Shown: positions 27,701 through 35,102 of the stretch, piece after piece
How positions within the stretch are numbered: position 1 is the stretch's first letter
Layout: every line of letters starts with the position of its first letter
NCBI GenBank assembly: GCA_022870745.1
Contig: CP085323.1
Span: 4,464,001 to 4,528,000, forward strand
Source: Silvibacterium acidisoli
GTDB lineage: Bacteria > Acidobacteriota > Terriglobia > Terriglobales > Acidobacteriaceae
DNA: 64,000 nucleotides
Direction of reading: 5' to 3'
The notes under the pieces: model-generated
The model's database searches: none
What the model was told of the DNA's origin: nothing
What the model saw: only the letters and a program-made list of their open reading frames with translations
Made by a program: the position numbers and the translations under genes

Positions 27701-29582
27701 ACGAGAGTATGACCTCGTGAGCGGTGCAATCTCATATGGTCGTTCAAGGGCCGGCGAGGTAACATCTATCTCACAAGGGACTTACGCAAATTCTTTCAAT
27801 CCAGCGGTGGTCGTTTCTAATGTGGTAAATGGTCCCAACGGCCCTACAAGCTATAGCCTCGGTAATGGCTTGGAGGTCGGTAAGACATATGACTCGATGG
27901 GGCGGCCCAACGGTAGCTACACATGTGTAGGGTCCACCGCAGCAAATTGTTCAGGCGGGTCGCGGTATGTTTTCGGGAACTACATTGTATATATGGGTAA
28001 TCAGGTCGTTGCTGACTGCGACATTATTGCCTATGCATCGGACGGAAACTGCATCTGGCCACACTACGACGACATGGGGCGTATGACGACCGCTACCAAT
28101 AATTCTGGTCCAGTCGTATACACCTGGACATACGACCAGTACGGAAATCGTTGGTCGCAAACCGGCCCTAGCAGCTTTAGCGCCTCCTTTGACGCGACGT
28201 CCAATCGTCTCAACAGTTCTCCTTACACATACGACGCCGTAGGCAACCTTACCTACGATGGGCAACACCACTACACCTACGACGGTGAAGGCAATGTGGT
28301 GGATGTTGACCTCAATCAGGGTAATACCGCTTCCTACGTCTACAATGCATGGAACCAGCGAGTAGTTGACCAGGAGAGTTCAGGCTCGTATGAATACTTG
28401 TACGACCCGACAGGTCTAAGGACCTCCGACTGGGAAACTGCGAACGATGCGGGAGTCGCGGGCAAGATTTACTGGGACGGGCAGCAAATAGCGTTTCGCG
28501 ACATCGACGGAACAACCTACTTCGATCACGCTGACTATCTCGGAAGGCAAAGGGTCCGGACGAATTATCAGGGAGCTACAGCCGCCGAGTATATCTCAGG
28601 TCCTTTTGGAGACAACTACTCCGCAAGCCTCCCCATGCCGTCCAGCGATCAGGATAACCTCCATTTCGCTGGCTTGGACCAAGATGCTGAGACGATGACG
28701 GAACACGCAACCTTCCGACAGTATTCTCCCGCCCAAGGTCGTTGGATGAGTCCGGACCCATATGGCGGAAGCTACGACATGTCCGCACCTCAGAGCTTCA
28801 ACCGTTATGCCTACGTTCAAAACGACCCGTTCAGTGGCAATGATCCTAGCGGGCTCGTGAGGCCACCCTCTATCGGCGACTTGATGGCGATATATCGTTC
28901 TGGATCACTGTACAGTGCTCTGATCGGCAACTTTGGTGGAGATGAGTTTTCGCAGTCAACGACCGTCTGTGCCGGTGCGGGGTGCTACTCTTACTCCACA
29001 AGTTCGTGGAACATCATGATGAGCGATGGATACGGCGGTGGGGTGATTGACGATCCGAGTGGTAATGGAGATCTTGACTGTGGCGATGGTTCTATATGCG
29101 GAACTCTCTTTACATCTTTCTCTGGGGGAGCCATGCCCGATTTTGTCGGCACGCAAACGACAATAGGTTCTAACTCTGTAGCCCCAAGTAACGCGACGCC
29201 TTGGTACCACAATACTTGCATTACCGGTGCTCTCAAATCAGGTGCTTTACACGTAGGAATCGATTCGATTGGTTTGATTCCTGAGGCTGGAGGGATTGCC
29301 CGAATCATTGGGCATCAAGCAGGCTACCGTGGGATCGTCGCCGATCAACTCGGTGCTAAGGTCATCGCACGCGTTGGGCTGATGGCTGGCTACGTCTCAG
29401 GGGTTGCGGGCGTAGATGATACTTCTGCAACGGGACTCGTTTCTAGCGGTCTGAGTGTTGCTGGAATCGTGTCTACGTTGGCGGGTTCGGCTCCTATCGT
29501 CGGCCAAGTGATTTCCGGGCTTTCGATAGCTGACGACTTAATCAGCACTGGAATGGCGGTTGCATCATGCAAAACGAATTAG
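24789..29582 (+). CDS. Large secreted RHS/YD-repeat protein with unique C-terminus
   Basis: 1597 aa with a signal peptide (about residues 1-20, ending VLGQ). Residues from about 350 to 1310 carry many YD/RHS repeats (GRPVSVQEPESGTTTYSYA, YTYDAVGNLTYDG, HYTYDGEGNVVDVD, YLYDPTGLRTSDWE). The RHS core closes with the typical end FRQYSPAQGRWMSPDP, FNRYAYVQNDP and DPSGL near residue 1352-1356. The remaining ~240 residues are unlike the core. They include a Ser/Gly/Asp-rich part and a long Gly/Ala/Val-rich hydrophobic tail from about 1490. In RHS proteins this position holds a variable toxin domain. Codon use and base composition are more AT-rich than in the flanks, which suggests acquisition. Confidence 0.88.
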   Translation: MKLRAAVWLMLVLSARVVLGQALGTYSFGTFDNKNFDTINLGNLNVIFSIPVLNKAGRAGTNFTYSLTYNGMIWTPGIVNGVTEWVPAQNWGWQGETEALTGYISETQYSGTCVTSKGKFPYHGIRNLVYHNPFGVAYPISGYVQTSGGLCTGDADTFGRNGQYSVQSGGYPVVETNGTVINAPVNTTTGASTFTDQNGNELSVDDSGNFTDTSGRVVLTTSGGSPNPEVLSYWDTTGTKRNITMSYKSYTVQTSFGCSSVSDVNLPNTYLVDSISFPDGSAFHFSYEQTPGSSSSVTGRLASITLRTGGVISYTYSGSNNGIVCADGTTVGLTRNLTNDPANSSWSYTRTPNGGSSATSVKDGLGNQANYTFVQATGTSQGQYYETSRTVYKGSTGTPILSRQTCYNGSAQPCTTTGFNLPVSQVDTYSSYNGVAEDGSTSKYNVYGLRTEEDDYDFGTSSRGSLLRKVVWTYPTTGNVALLQTKLITDGSGTTVSDINYKYDGSTPTPTSGVPQHISVSGQRGNLTTLSGSADASTAYPTIYTYDDTGTVTSAASDTSTTLPTTSYSYDPAKIYTTGTTLPTPSSGIALSTSKTYDQTYTGLPLTSTDLNGQVTVYKSYDNMLRPLEIDHPDGGKIVYSYSSPNQTDVQTYMNATTAGDTRTILDAYGRKSVTEVEADGNNWYEVSYCYDANGNLQFQSYPALNQSGCGLPGDTFSYDSLGRLTSVAHSDGTSSSTQYLGKSVEQTDESAVVKIAGVDGLGRSKTICEVSSNTSTIGSSARVSCGLDLPGTGYLTNFTYSGDQTTVVQGSQTRVFKSDWIGRPVSVQEPESGTTTYSYALNSTGLLVARTKPRANQTSSAVTTTTSMQYDLLGRLLSASYNDNLTSTRSFTYDAACCWANAASATNLKGRLATTGAGLGSANNAATLLSYDSMGRVTELWQCTPASCGNSGLMASRPITMTYDWAGNLLREYDLVSGAISYGRSRAGEVTSISQGTYANSFNPAVVVSNVVNGPNGPTSYSLGNGLEVGKTYDSMGRPNGSYTCVGSTAANCSGGSRYVFGNYIVYMGNQVVADCDIIAYASDGNCIWPHYDDMGRMTTATNNSGPVVYTWTYDQYGNRWSQTGPSSFSASFDATSNRLNSSPYTYDAVGNLTYDGQHHYTYDGEGNVVDVDLNQGNTASYVYNAWNQRVVDQESSGSYEYLYDPTGLRTSDWETANDAGVAGKIYWDGQQIAFRDIDGTTYFDHADYLGRQRVRTNYQGATAAEYISGPFGDNYSASLPMPSSDQDNLHFAGLDQDAETMTEHATFRQYSPAQGRWMSPDPYGGSYDMSAPQSFNRYAYVQNDPFSGNDPSGLVRPPSIGDLMAIYRSGSLYSALIGNFGGDEFSQSTTVCAGAGCYSYSTSSWNIMMSDGYGGGVIDDPSGNGDLDCGDGSICGTLFTSFSGGAMPDFVGTQTTIGSNSVAPSNATPWYHNTCITGALKSGALHVGIDSIGLIPEAGGIARIIGHQAGYRGIVADQLGAKVIARVGLMAGYVSGVAGVDDTSATGLVSSGLSVAGIVSTLAGSAPIVGQVISGLSIADDLISTGMAVASCKTN

Positions 29583-29950
29583 CAGATGAGAAGCAGTTAA
29601 AGCTGCCGTGGTGGGGAGTGCTATGCGTCATTTTCGGTGCGATGCCACTCTTCTTCTTGTTCCATTACTTCGGCAAGGCGTCCCTTGGCCGTCCGGCCCT
29701 GTATTCCACGGCGATGATCTGTATCGCCGTGGCGATGCGGTGGCGGCTTCGGCGGGAAGTCTGGTTTTGGGCCACGGTTGCGGCGATCACCGTTTTGCAT
29801 GTGTTGTTGGTTCTCTTCGTTCCTTGGGGAACAAAATGGGTTCCTGCCATCATCATCACTCCTATCGCGATAGCTGACCTCTACCTGATGTTGGTGGCTT
29901 TCACGGCAGTCGGCAAGCTTGTTGGGCAATCCATCCCGTCTGACAACTAA
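29567..29950 (+). CDS. Four-helix membrane protein, candidate RHS immunity protein
   Basis: 127 aa. Its ATG lies 16 bp inside the end of the RHS gene, so translation is probably coupled. Four hydrophobic helices are visible at about residues 14-34, 41-57, 64-86 and 90-114, with short charged loops. RHS toxins are usually followed by a small cognate immunity gene, and a membrane-embedded immunity protein would suit a toxin that acts on the inner membrane. That role is inference; no family was recognised. A GC-rich hairpin follows 24 bp after the stop. Confidence 0.65.
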   Translation: MQNELADEKQLKLPWWGVLCVIFGAMPLFFLFHYFGKASLGRPALYSTAMICIAVAMRWRLRREVWFWATVAAITVLHVLLVLFVPWGTKWVPAIIITPIAIADLYLMLVAFTAVGKLVGQSIPSDN

Positions 29951-29973
29951 TCCCCACTTCGTGGCTTGCTGGG

Positions 29974-29995
29974 GGCCGTCTCTTGGGAGGCGGCC
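29974..29995 (+). terminator. Hairpin after the RHS unit
   Basis: GGCCGTCTC pairs with GGAGGCGGCC through nine base pairs including one wobble and a 4-nt loop. No U tract follows, so it may be an mRNA-stabilising end or a weak terminator. From here to 30284 there is no supported gene. Confidence 0.4.
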
Positions 29996-30284
29996 TAGCT
30001 GCGTGTGGAAGGGACGCTGCCTACGGCATCGGGATGAGGGCTGACACGTCACCCCAGAATGGGAGCTGCACAACAACCTAAAGTTGCTGTTCGGGAACCT
30101 GCTGAAAACAAGCGACTAAGAAGAAATGGCTGGAGAGTGGGGTACTCTGTGTGAACGCAGGTAGCTGAAGAGGAACCTCATGAGTTGCAACCTCTTAGCC
30201 CTCTTCCGGCCCCACTGCCTGATGTTGAGCAACGCATGGCGAGCGTGTGGCCTCCCCCCTGAAAAATCTCTCTGGCGGTGCGCG

Positions 30285-30646
30285 ATGAAGCCGCCGCTTC
30301 GTACAAAATCCGTGGGCACGAAGGTCAGCGAGGCGGAGTTCGCCATGCTGGAGGAGCGAGCGCGTGCGTCCGGGCTGACGCTCTCGGAGTGGGTTCGGGA
30401 CGTGTTGCTGGCCGGGCCAGCGGAGCCAGGCGCGGAGCTGACGGGCGAGGTGGTGCTGGCCGAGCTGCTGGCGCTGCGGTCGCTGTTCCTGAATCTCCAG
30501 TTCAGTGCGGACAAGGGACAGCTCTCGGAGCCGGAGCTGCGGAGCCTGATCGAGCGGGCCGACGCGACGAAGCTAGAACGGGCGCGGGAGCGCCGCCCAG
30601 CAAGGAAGAAGGAGCCGAGAGCACGAATCCATCCGAGGAGGCGTAG
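30285..30646 (+). pseudogene. MobC-like ribbon-helix-helix mobilisation protein, 3' frameshift
   Basis: From ATG 30285 the frame encodes KSVGTKVSEAEFAMLEERA and GLTLSEWVRDVLLAG, a ribbon-helix-helix DNA-binding domain like that of relaxosome accessory proteins. A helical C-terminal part (VLAELLALRSLFLNLQFSAD, LIERADATKLERA) follows. At about 30595 the frame turns into an Arg-rich reading typical of an off-frame translation. Another frame instead ends naturally with SKEEGAESTNPSEEA and a TAG at 30644-30646, three bases before the next gene. A single indel near 30590-30605 probably broke an originally ~120-aa gene. Confidence 0.6.
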
Positions 30647-30649
30647 AGC

Positions 30650-31030
30650 ATGGCGAAGTGGGGACGTATGGAGTACGCGAAAAAGTGGCCGAGCCGGACG
30701 CCGGTGTGGACGGTCACGGCGATCCTGCTGACGCCGTTGTTCTGCGCCGTGCTGCCGACGGGGAAGTGCATGAACGGGTGGACGGCGGCGCAAAAGCTAT
30801 ACCTGACGGACTACCTGAAGAGCGGAACCCGGAGCCAGGTCTCGCCGACTGCGTCGGCGAAGTACACGCTTCTGGAAGGCGTCGTCGGCAGGGGGCAGCA
30901 TCGGCTGCTGATCGACAACGAGATCGAGCCGGTCGTCGGGCCGGATGGGAAGCAGGGCTGGCGGCTGATCGACGAGGGTGTGAAGGACGGCATCGCGCGG
31001 CTAGGGTGGGTGACGGCGGGCCGCGGGTAG
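30650..31030 (+). pseudogene. N-terminal fragment of a conjugation (VirD4/TraG-type) protein
   Basis: 126 aa with GAGGAGG 8 bp upstream of the ATG. It starts with a basic segment and one membrane helix (VWTVTAILLTPLFCAVLPTG), followed by a small soluble stretch. N-termini of this kind occur on large conjugative coupling proteins of acidobacterial plasmids and integrative elements, but my assignment is tentative. It stops abruptly just where GC content falls and an unrelated pYEATS sequence begins at about 31027, so I read it as a truncated fragment at a recombination junction. Confidence 0.45.
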
Positions 31031-31353
31031 GAACAAAGGTAATAACGGACCCCGACGACGGAACCGAACACGAGGTCAATAAGCGTTATCTATGGCTTGA
31101 TCTTCCCGAGCAGTATGCCGATCAGGTGAAGTCTGTAACCTACAGGTTGAAACATCCGTCATTTCGTCATCCGTATAAGGTGACCAAAAGAGAATCATCA
31201 ACTTTCATGGTGGGATGGATAGGATACAACTGCGTAGATGAAGCGTCCGTGACCGCGACGCTGAGTGACCCACGCGTCAACGGTGGCAAACCAATAGAGG
31301 CAGATTTCGATTACTGCAAAGTGGACGACACTGCAAAGCCTTCGGCAAATTGA
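31027..31353 (+). pseudogene. 5'-truncated pYEATS-domain gene
   Basis: The frame from 31027 encodes KRYLWLDLPEQYADQVKSV, TYRLKHPSFRHPYKVTKRES and FMVGWIGYNCVDEASVTATL, which match the prokaryotic YEATS (pYEATS) pattern: a beta-sandwich with YxLHPxF and FxxxxxGxxxF/A signatures. There is no start codon before the domain; the in-frame sequence upstream is the off-frame reading of the conjugation fragment. The gene therefore lost its 5' part. pYEATS domains are usually linked to signalling or conflict systems. Confidence 0.6.
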
Positions 31354-31599
31354 CCGAGTGCAGTTTTGTCGCGGATAGTCACCGGGGCACACCAAAGCAC
31401 TAGCTTGACTGATCAAGAGGCCGAGCGCAGCGAAATGCAATCAAGGAAGACGTGCGTCTCTCGTCAACTCTCAATAGCGGAAGTAGTCTGCATCCTCGAT
31501 GAGTGCCAAATCGCCTGTGCGCTCTTCCAACCGACCGACCCTGAGCTCCTGGCAGGACGTAGAGTTTTGGGCATGTCTGCGGCAGAGGAGGCCGCCAGT

Positions 31600-32559
31600 A
31601 TGCCCAAAAGGATCAGAAAACATATCGTCCGGAAGACCGTCCTTCGACTACCAGACCTCGATCATGCGAAGACCTCAGTATTGAACAGCTTGAGTTCTCC
31701 ACGGTCGCGGCGCAACTACAAGTTCGCTATGGAGCAGTTCATCGAATGGTACTGTTCGGAGCCGAGGCTTGCGCTGAATCGGACCGTAGTTCTCCGCTTT
31801 CGCCTACACCTAGAATCGCTTGGATTGGCCGCCGGCACGATCAATCAGCGACTCGCGGCGGTCAGGAGGCTAGCCTACGAGGCGGCGGACTCGGGTCTGC
31901 TAAGTCCTGAACTTGCGGCTGGCATCAGGCGAGTCAAAGGCGTAAAGCAACTCGGCTGCCGAGCGGGTAACTGGCTCAACCAGGATCAGACTCGGTTGCT
32001 GCTTGAGAAGGCCAATGGAAATGGCCTACGCGATGTCCGAGACGTCGCTATGATCTCGATCTTGCTCGGTTGCGGTCTGCGCCGAGCGGAGCTGTCGACA
32101 CTACGAAAGGAAGATATTCAGATCCGACAAGGCCACTGGGCGATCGTCGATCTTATCGGCAAGGGCAATCACGTCCGGACTGTTCCCATGCCAAGCTGGG
32201 TGAAGGGGGCGGTGGACAGATGGCTGACAGCTCATCAGTGACGATGGGCCGAGTGTTCAGGGCGGTGAGTCGTCATGGAACGCCCTGGGGGACCGGTATC
32301 TCCGAAAACGTGGTCTGGTATGTGGTCCGATGGCTGTGCCCAGCGTCTGGAACTCGACCATCTCGCCCCTCATGATCTTCGGCGCACCTGCGCAAAGCTC
32401 TGTCATGTAAATGGTGGCGAACTGGAACAGATACAGTTCCTTCTGGGGCACGCGTCGGTCCTGACGACCGAGCGTTACCTTGGTTGCAAGCAGAACTTGG
32501 GAGAGCCCGTAAACGACCGCTTTGGCTGCCTGTTCTCTGGAGGTGTCGATTCGCGATAA
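31600..32559 (+). pseudogene. Tyrosine recombinase/integrase, at least two frameshifts
   Basis: From ATG 31600 the N-terminal core-binding domain (YKFAMEQFIEWYCSEPRLA, SLGLAAGTINQRLAAVRRLA) and the start of the catalytic domain with the first Arg (LLGCGLRRAELSTL) are intact. The frame stops at 32241, after VDRWLTAHQ. The next part (MGRVFRAVSRHG, ISENVVWYVVR) is in a second frame. The end, with HDLRRTCAKLCH (HxxR), LLGHASVLTTERYLG (His and catalytic Tyr), is in a third frame to 32559. All catalytic residues survive but not in one frame, so the integrase is inactive unless these are sequencing errors. An in-frame extension upstream to 31366 is unlikely to be coding. Confidence 0.85.
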
Positions 32560-32738
32560 GGCCTGATGGCGCCATCTGATAGGGAAGATATGAGCGGGAC
32601 CCGGCTCGCAGGAAACGATGCGAGGATATACATCGACTCCAACTCTATGTACCGACGGTGTGGCCATGGGGCCATTTCCGCTGAAACGAACCGGACGACG
32701 AGCGGTAGCGTTTCGAAGACGGTGCCCGGTAGTGCTAT

Positions 32739-34997
32739 TCAAAAGATACGGGTCATATACATGGTCGAAGAGTAGCGAGTTCGTTGGGTAGTCAACAGCC
32801 TTCCGCCGTCTGGAGATATATCGAATCGCTCGGTGGAGAAAGGAACTTCTCCTGTACTGGCTGGAAGACGCCAAGCGGTTCGTTGTTGCCATGTGGTGGG
32901 ATCGATGCGCCTGATCTCGACGTCCGGTTCATCCGGCTCGGAGAGAGCAACGTAGATGCCTTCCCGCGTCACAATCAGGCCACCTGCAAATGCCGGTCTT
33001 CCTTGTATCTGCAGAAGCTGATGCATGGTGCCGTCGAGCAGGTTCAGGCGAGAAAGACCCAGAGAACCTGTAGCCTGCGCCTCATCGAGCAGGTAGAGCC
33101 ACTGTCCATCCGGCGATGTCGCGAAACTCGCGATTGCGGGCGTGAAGAGTGGTTCCGCTGCTCGCTGCCCGTTGGAGGCGATGCGCCACAGGCGAGGGCT
33201 GCCATCTGCGTTCGATGAAAAGAAGATCTCGGAACCATCATGGCCGAAGACTGGATTAAAGTTTCGGCTATTGGTATCGGTCAGCTGCTTCACTGAGCGA
33301 TCTTTAAGACTGACCACATAAATATTGGTGACTCCATTGTTACGGAAGTCGAAGGCAATGCGCTCACCGTCAGGGGACCAGTGCGGTGTAAAGAGAAACC
33401 CTGCGCCGCCGAAGCGGGTTATCTGCTCAGGCTCTTTCGCTCCCCGGTGATAACACCAGAGCTCAACAGCCCCGGATCGGGTGCTGATGAAGGCTATGGA
33501 TTCGCCGTCCGGCGAATAGCTGGGGTCTTGATCAAGCTCGTCGCCGGCAAACAGTGGAGAGGCTGGTCCGCTACTACCGCTCTGTTCGACGATTTGTTCT
33601 GCGGCTTCGACATGGCGGAAGGTGAGCTGTTCGGGCCCAAACATGGCGGGACCGACAGCAGCGAATCCCTCGGGCGTTACGGCAACCGGCGTGCCCCCCG
33701 TCACCGGCAGAGAATAAATTCCGTAGGTGCAATTTGCGGCATGATCGGAGCCAAACAGGATATTCCTGCTGTCGGGGGTAAACGCGATGCCCTGAACGCC
33801 GCGGTTATCGAAGGTCAGCTGACGAACGTCCGAAACATTCTCCCCGCTGAGACTCAGGACATAGAGGTCTCCGAGTCCGCCGCGGTGGAATGCAACGTGC
33901 CGTCCATCGGGAGAAAACCTGGCGTCGACATCGCCTGACGAACTCACGGGAGGCGATGTCAGGAACAACCGCGCATTGTCCCGGATCCTGAACAAAATCA
34001 ACCGCACCGGTGTCCCCGGAGTGACCTGATCGGAGGTAAGCAGGTATTTTCCATCCGGTGACCAGTCGAGGGCGGGGTGAAACCACTCGGGCGACAGGAA
34101 CATAAGGAACGGAGGAGTGACGGCCTCTTCGCCTGAGAGCAGGTTCTTCCGCACGATGGTGAAGTGGGTTCCATCCTGGAATCTGATAAAAGCAATCTGC
34201 CGCCCGTCCGGCGACCACACCGGGCGATACTCGCTTCCGGCCGTGTGGGTAAGGCGCTGGGGCGTTTGGCCGGGCCTCAGGTCGAGGACATATATAACGT
34301 TGCGGTTCCTGTTATCGGGCTGCATAAAAGCCGCACGCTTATGGTCCGGCGACCAGGCAACATCCAGAGCGCCGGGCGGCAGGGAGTCGATCGGACGAAG
34401 GGAGGCGAGACTGGCAGATTGAGCGGAAGATCCTTTGCTCATCAGCTTGTGAGCCAGCAGTACAGTAGCTGCCACCGCAAGTAACAGGGCCACAACCAGG
34501 CCTGCCACGAGAGCCGGATGCTGCCGCTTCCCGCCTGGCGGTGGCTGGCCGACGCCTAAGGCGTCGACTTCGACGAAAGCATGTTCTTCGTTAGCTTCGA
34601 CCGATGCAATGATGTCCGGCGAGGGGCGCATCGGTTCCGGCGCCAGCATTGGCAAGTCAGCCGGAACGGTAATCCGCTGGAACTGCGCGACGTAGCTGCC
34701 TTTGGGCAAATGGATGGCGATGGGATTGCCGCGGCCGGTCGTCCGGTAATACAGCTGAAGCTTTTCTCGAACACGCCGGGCGTGTACGCGGACGATAGGA
34801 TCGTCCTTGGGATTGTAGGTCGCCTCTCGGAGAAAAATCTCGACCGCGATCGTGGTCTCTTTCAACTGGGCCTGTTCGCCGCGCAGGCTGCAGGTTACGC
34901 AGTACTCCAGGAACTGGCTCGATCGAGGAGAATTGGAAAAGACAGATGAGCTGAGAACTCTCTGCAACTCCTCAAGAATATCGACTTCCTCGACCAT
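32739..34997 (-). CDS. Membrane-anchored regulator-like protein with PD40/TolB beta-propeller
   Basis: 752 aa. The N-terminal cytoplasmic domain (about residues 1-110; LRGEQAQLKETTIAVEIFLR, DPIVRVHARRVREKLQLYY, IAIHLPKGSYVAQF) is a recurrent domain in acidobacterial membrane proteins and is probably regulatory. A single membrane helix (about 165-188) leads to a periplasmic propeller of repeated WSPDGxxIAF-type PD40 blades. This is a ToxR-like layout, with a sensor outside and an effector inside; DNA binding by the N-domain is not proven. It is divergent from the receptor gene at 35103 with a 105-bp gap. A second protein with the same N-domain faces another receptor at 63174. Confidence 0.8.
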   Translation of the reverse strand: MVEEVDILEELQRVLSSSVFSNSPRSSQFLEYCVTCSLRGEQAQLKETTIAVEIFLREATYNPKDDPIVRVHARRVREKLQLYYRTTGRGNPIAIHLPKGSYVAQFQRITVPADLPMLAPEPMRPSPDIIASVEANEEHAFVEVDALGVGQPPPGGKRQHPALVAGLVVALLLAVAATVLLAHKLMSKGSSAQSASLASLRPIDSLPPGALDVAWSPDHKRAAFMQPDNRNRNVIYVLDLRPGQTPQRLTHTAGSEYRPVWSPDGRQIAFIRFQDGTHFTIVRKNLLSGEEAVTPPFLMFLSPEWFHPALDWSPDGKYLLTSDQVTPGTPVRLILFRIRDNARLFLTSPPVSSSGDVDARFSPDGRHVAFHRGGLGDLYVLSLSGENVSDVRQLTFDNRGVQGIAFTPDSRNILFGSDHAANCTYGIYSLPVTGGTPVAVTPEGFAAVGPAMFGPEQLTFRHVEAAEQIVEQSGSSGPASPLFAGDELDQDPSYSPDGESIAFISTRSGAVELWCYHRGAKEPEQITRFGGAGFLFTPHWSPDGERIAFDFRNNGVTNIYVVSLKDRSVKQLTDTNSRNFNPVFGHDGSEIFFSSNADGSPRLWRIASNGQRAAEPLFTPAIASFATSPDGQWLYLLDEAQATGSLGLSRLNLLDGTMHQLLQIQGRPAFAGGLIVTREGIYVALSEPDEPDVEIRRIDPTTWQQRTAWRLPASTGEVPFSTERFDISPDGGRLLTTQRTRYSSTMYMTRIF

Positions 34998-35019
34998 GAT
35001 GAGAGGTTAGTCATTGTCC

Positions 35020-35045
35020 GTTAACACTTGTTGAACGTGTGTAAC
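35020..35045. promoter_or_regulatory. Inverted repeat between the regulator and receptor genes
   Basis: GTTAACAC (35020-35027) and GTGTGTAAC (35037-35045) form an imperfect inverted repeat in the 105-bp divergent gap. The half-sites resemble the TTTACAC-G-GTGTAAA palindrome in the other regulator/receptor gap at 63011. A shared operator is possible but unproven. Confidence 0.35.
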
Positions 35046-35102
35046 CCCCTTTTACGTGCCGACACGACTCGGCATCGACGTCTCAAATGGCAAATTGACT
35101 CC

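Noticed and set aside
25700-28800. Repetitive sequence in the RHS gene as tandem or CRISPR-like repeats
   Set aside because: The periodicity is YD-repeat protein coding, not constant repeats with unique spacers. No CRISPR array was found anywhere.
31027-31353. Programmed frameshift fusing the conjugation fragment to pYEATS
   Set aside because: No slippery heptamer or obvious stimulatory structure was seen at the joint, and composition changes exactly there, which fits recombination better.
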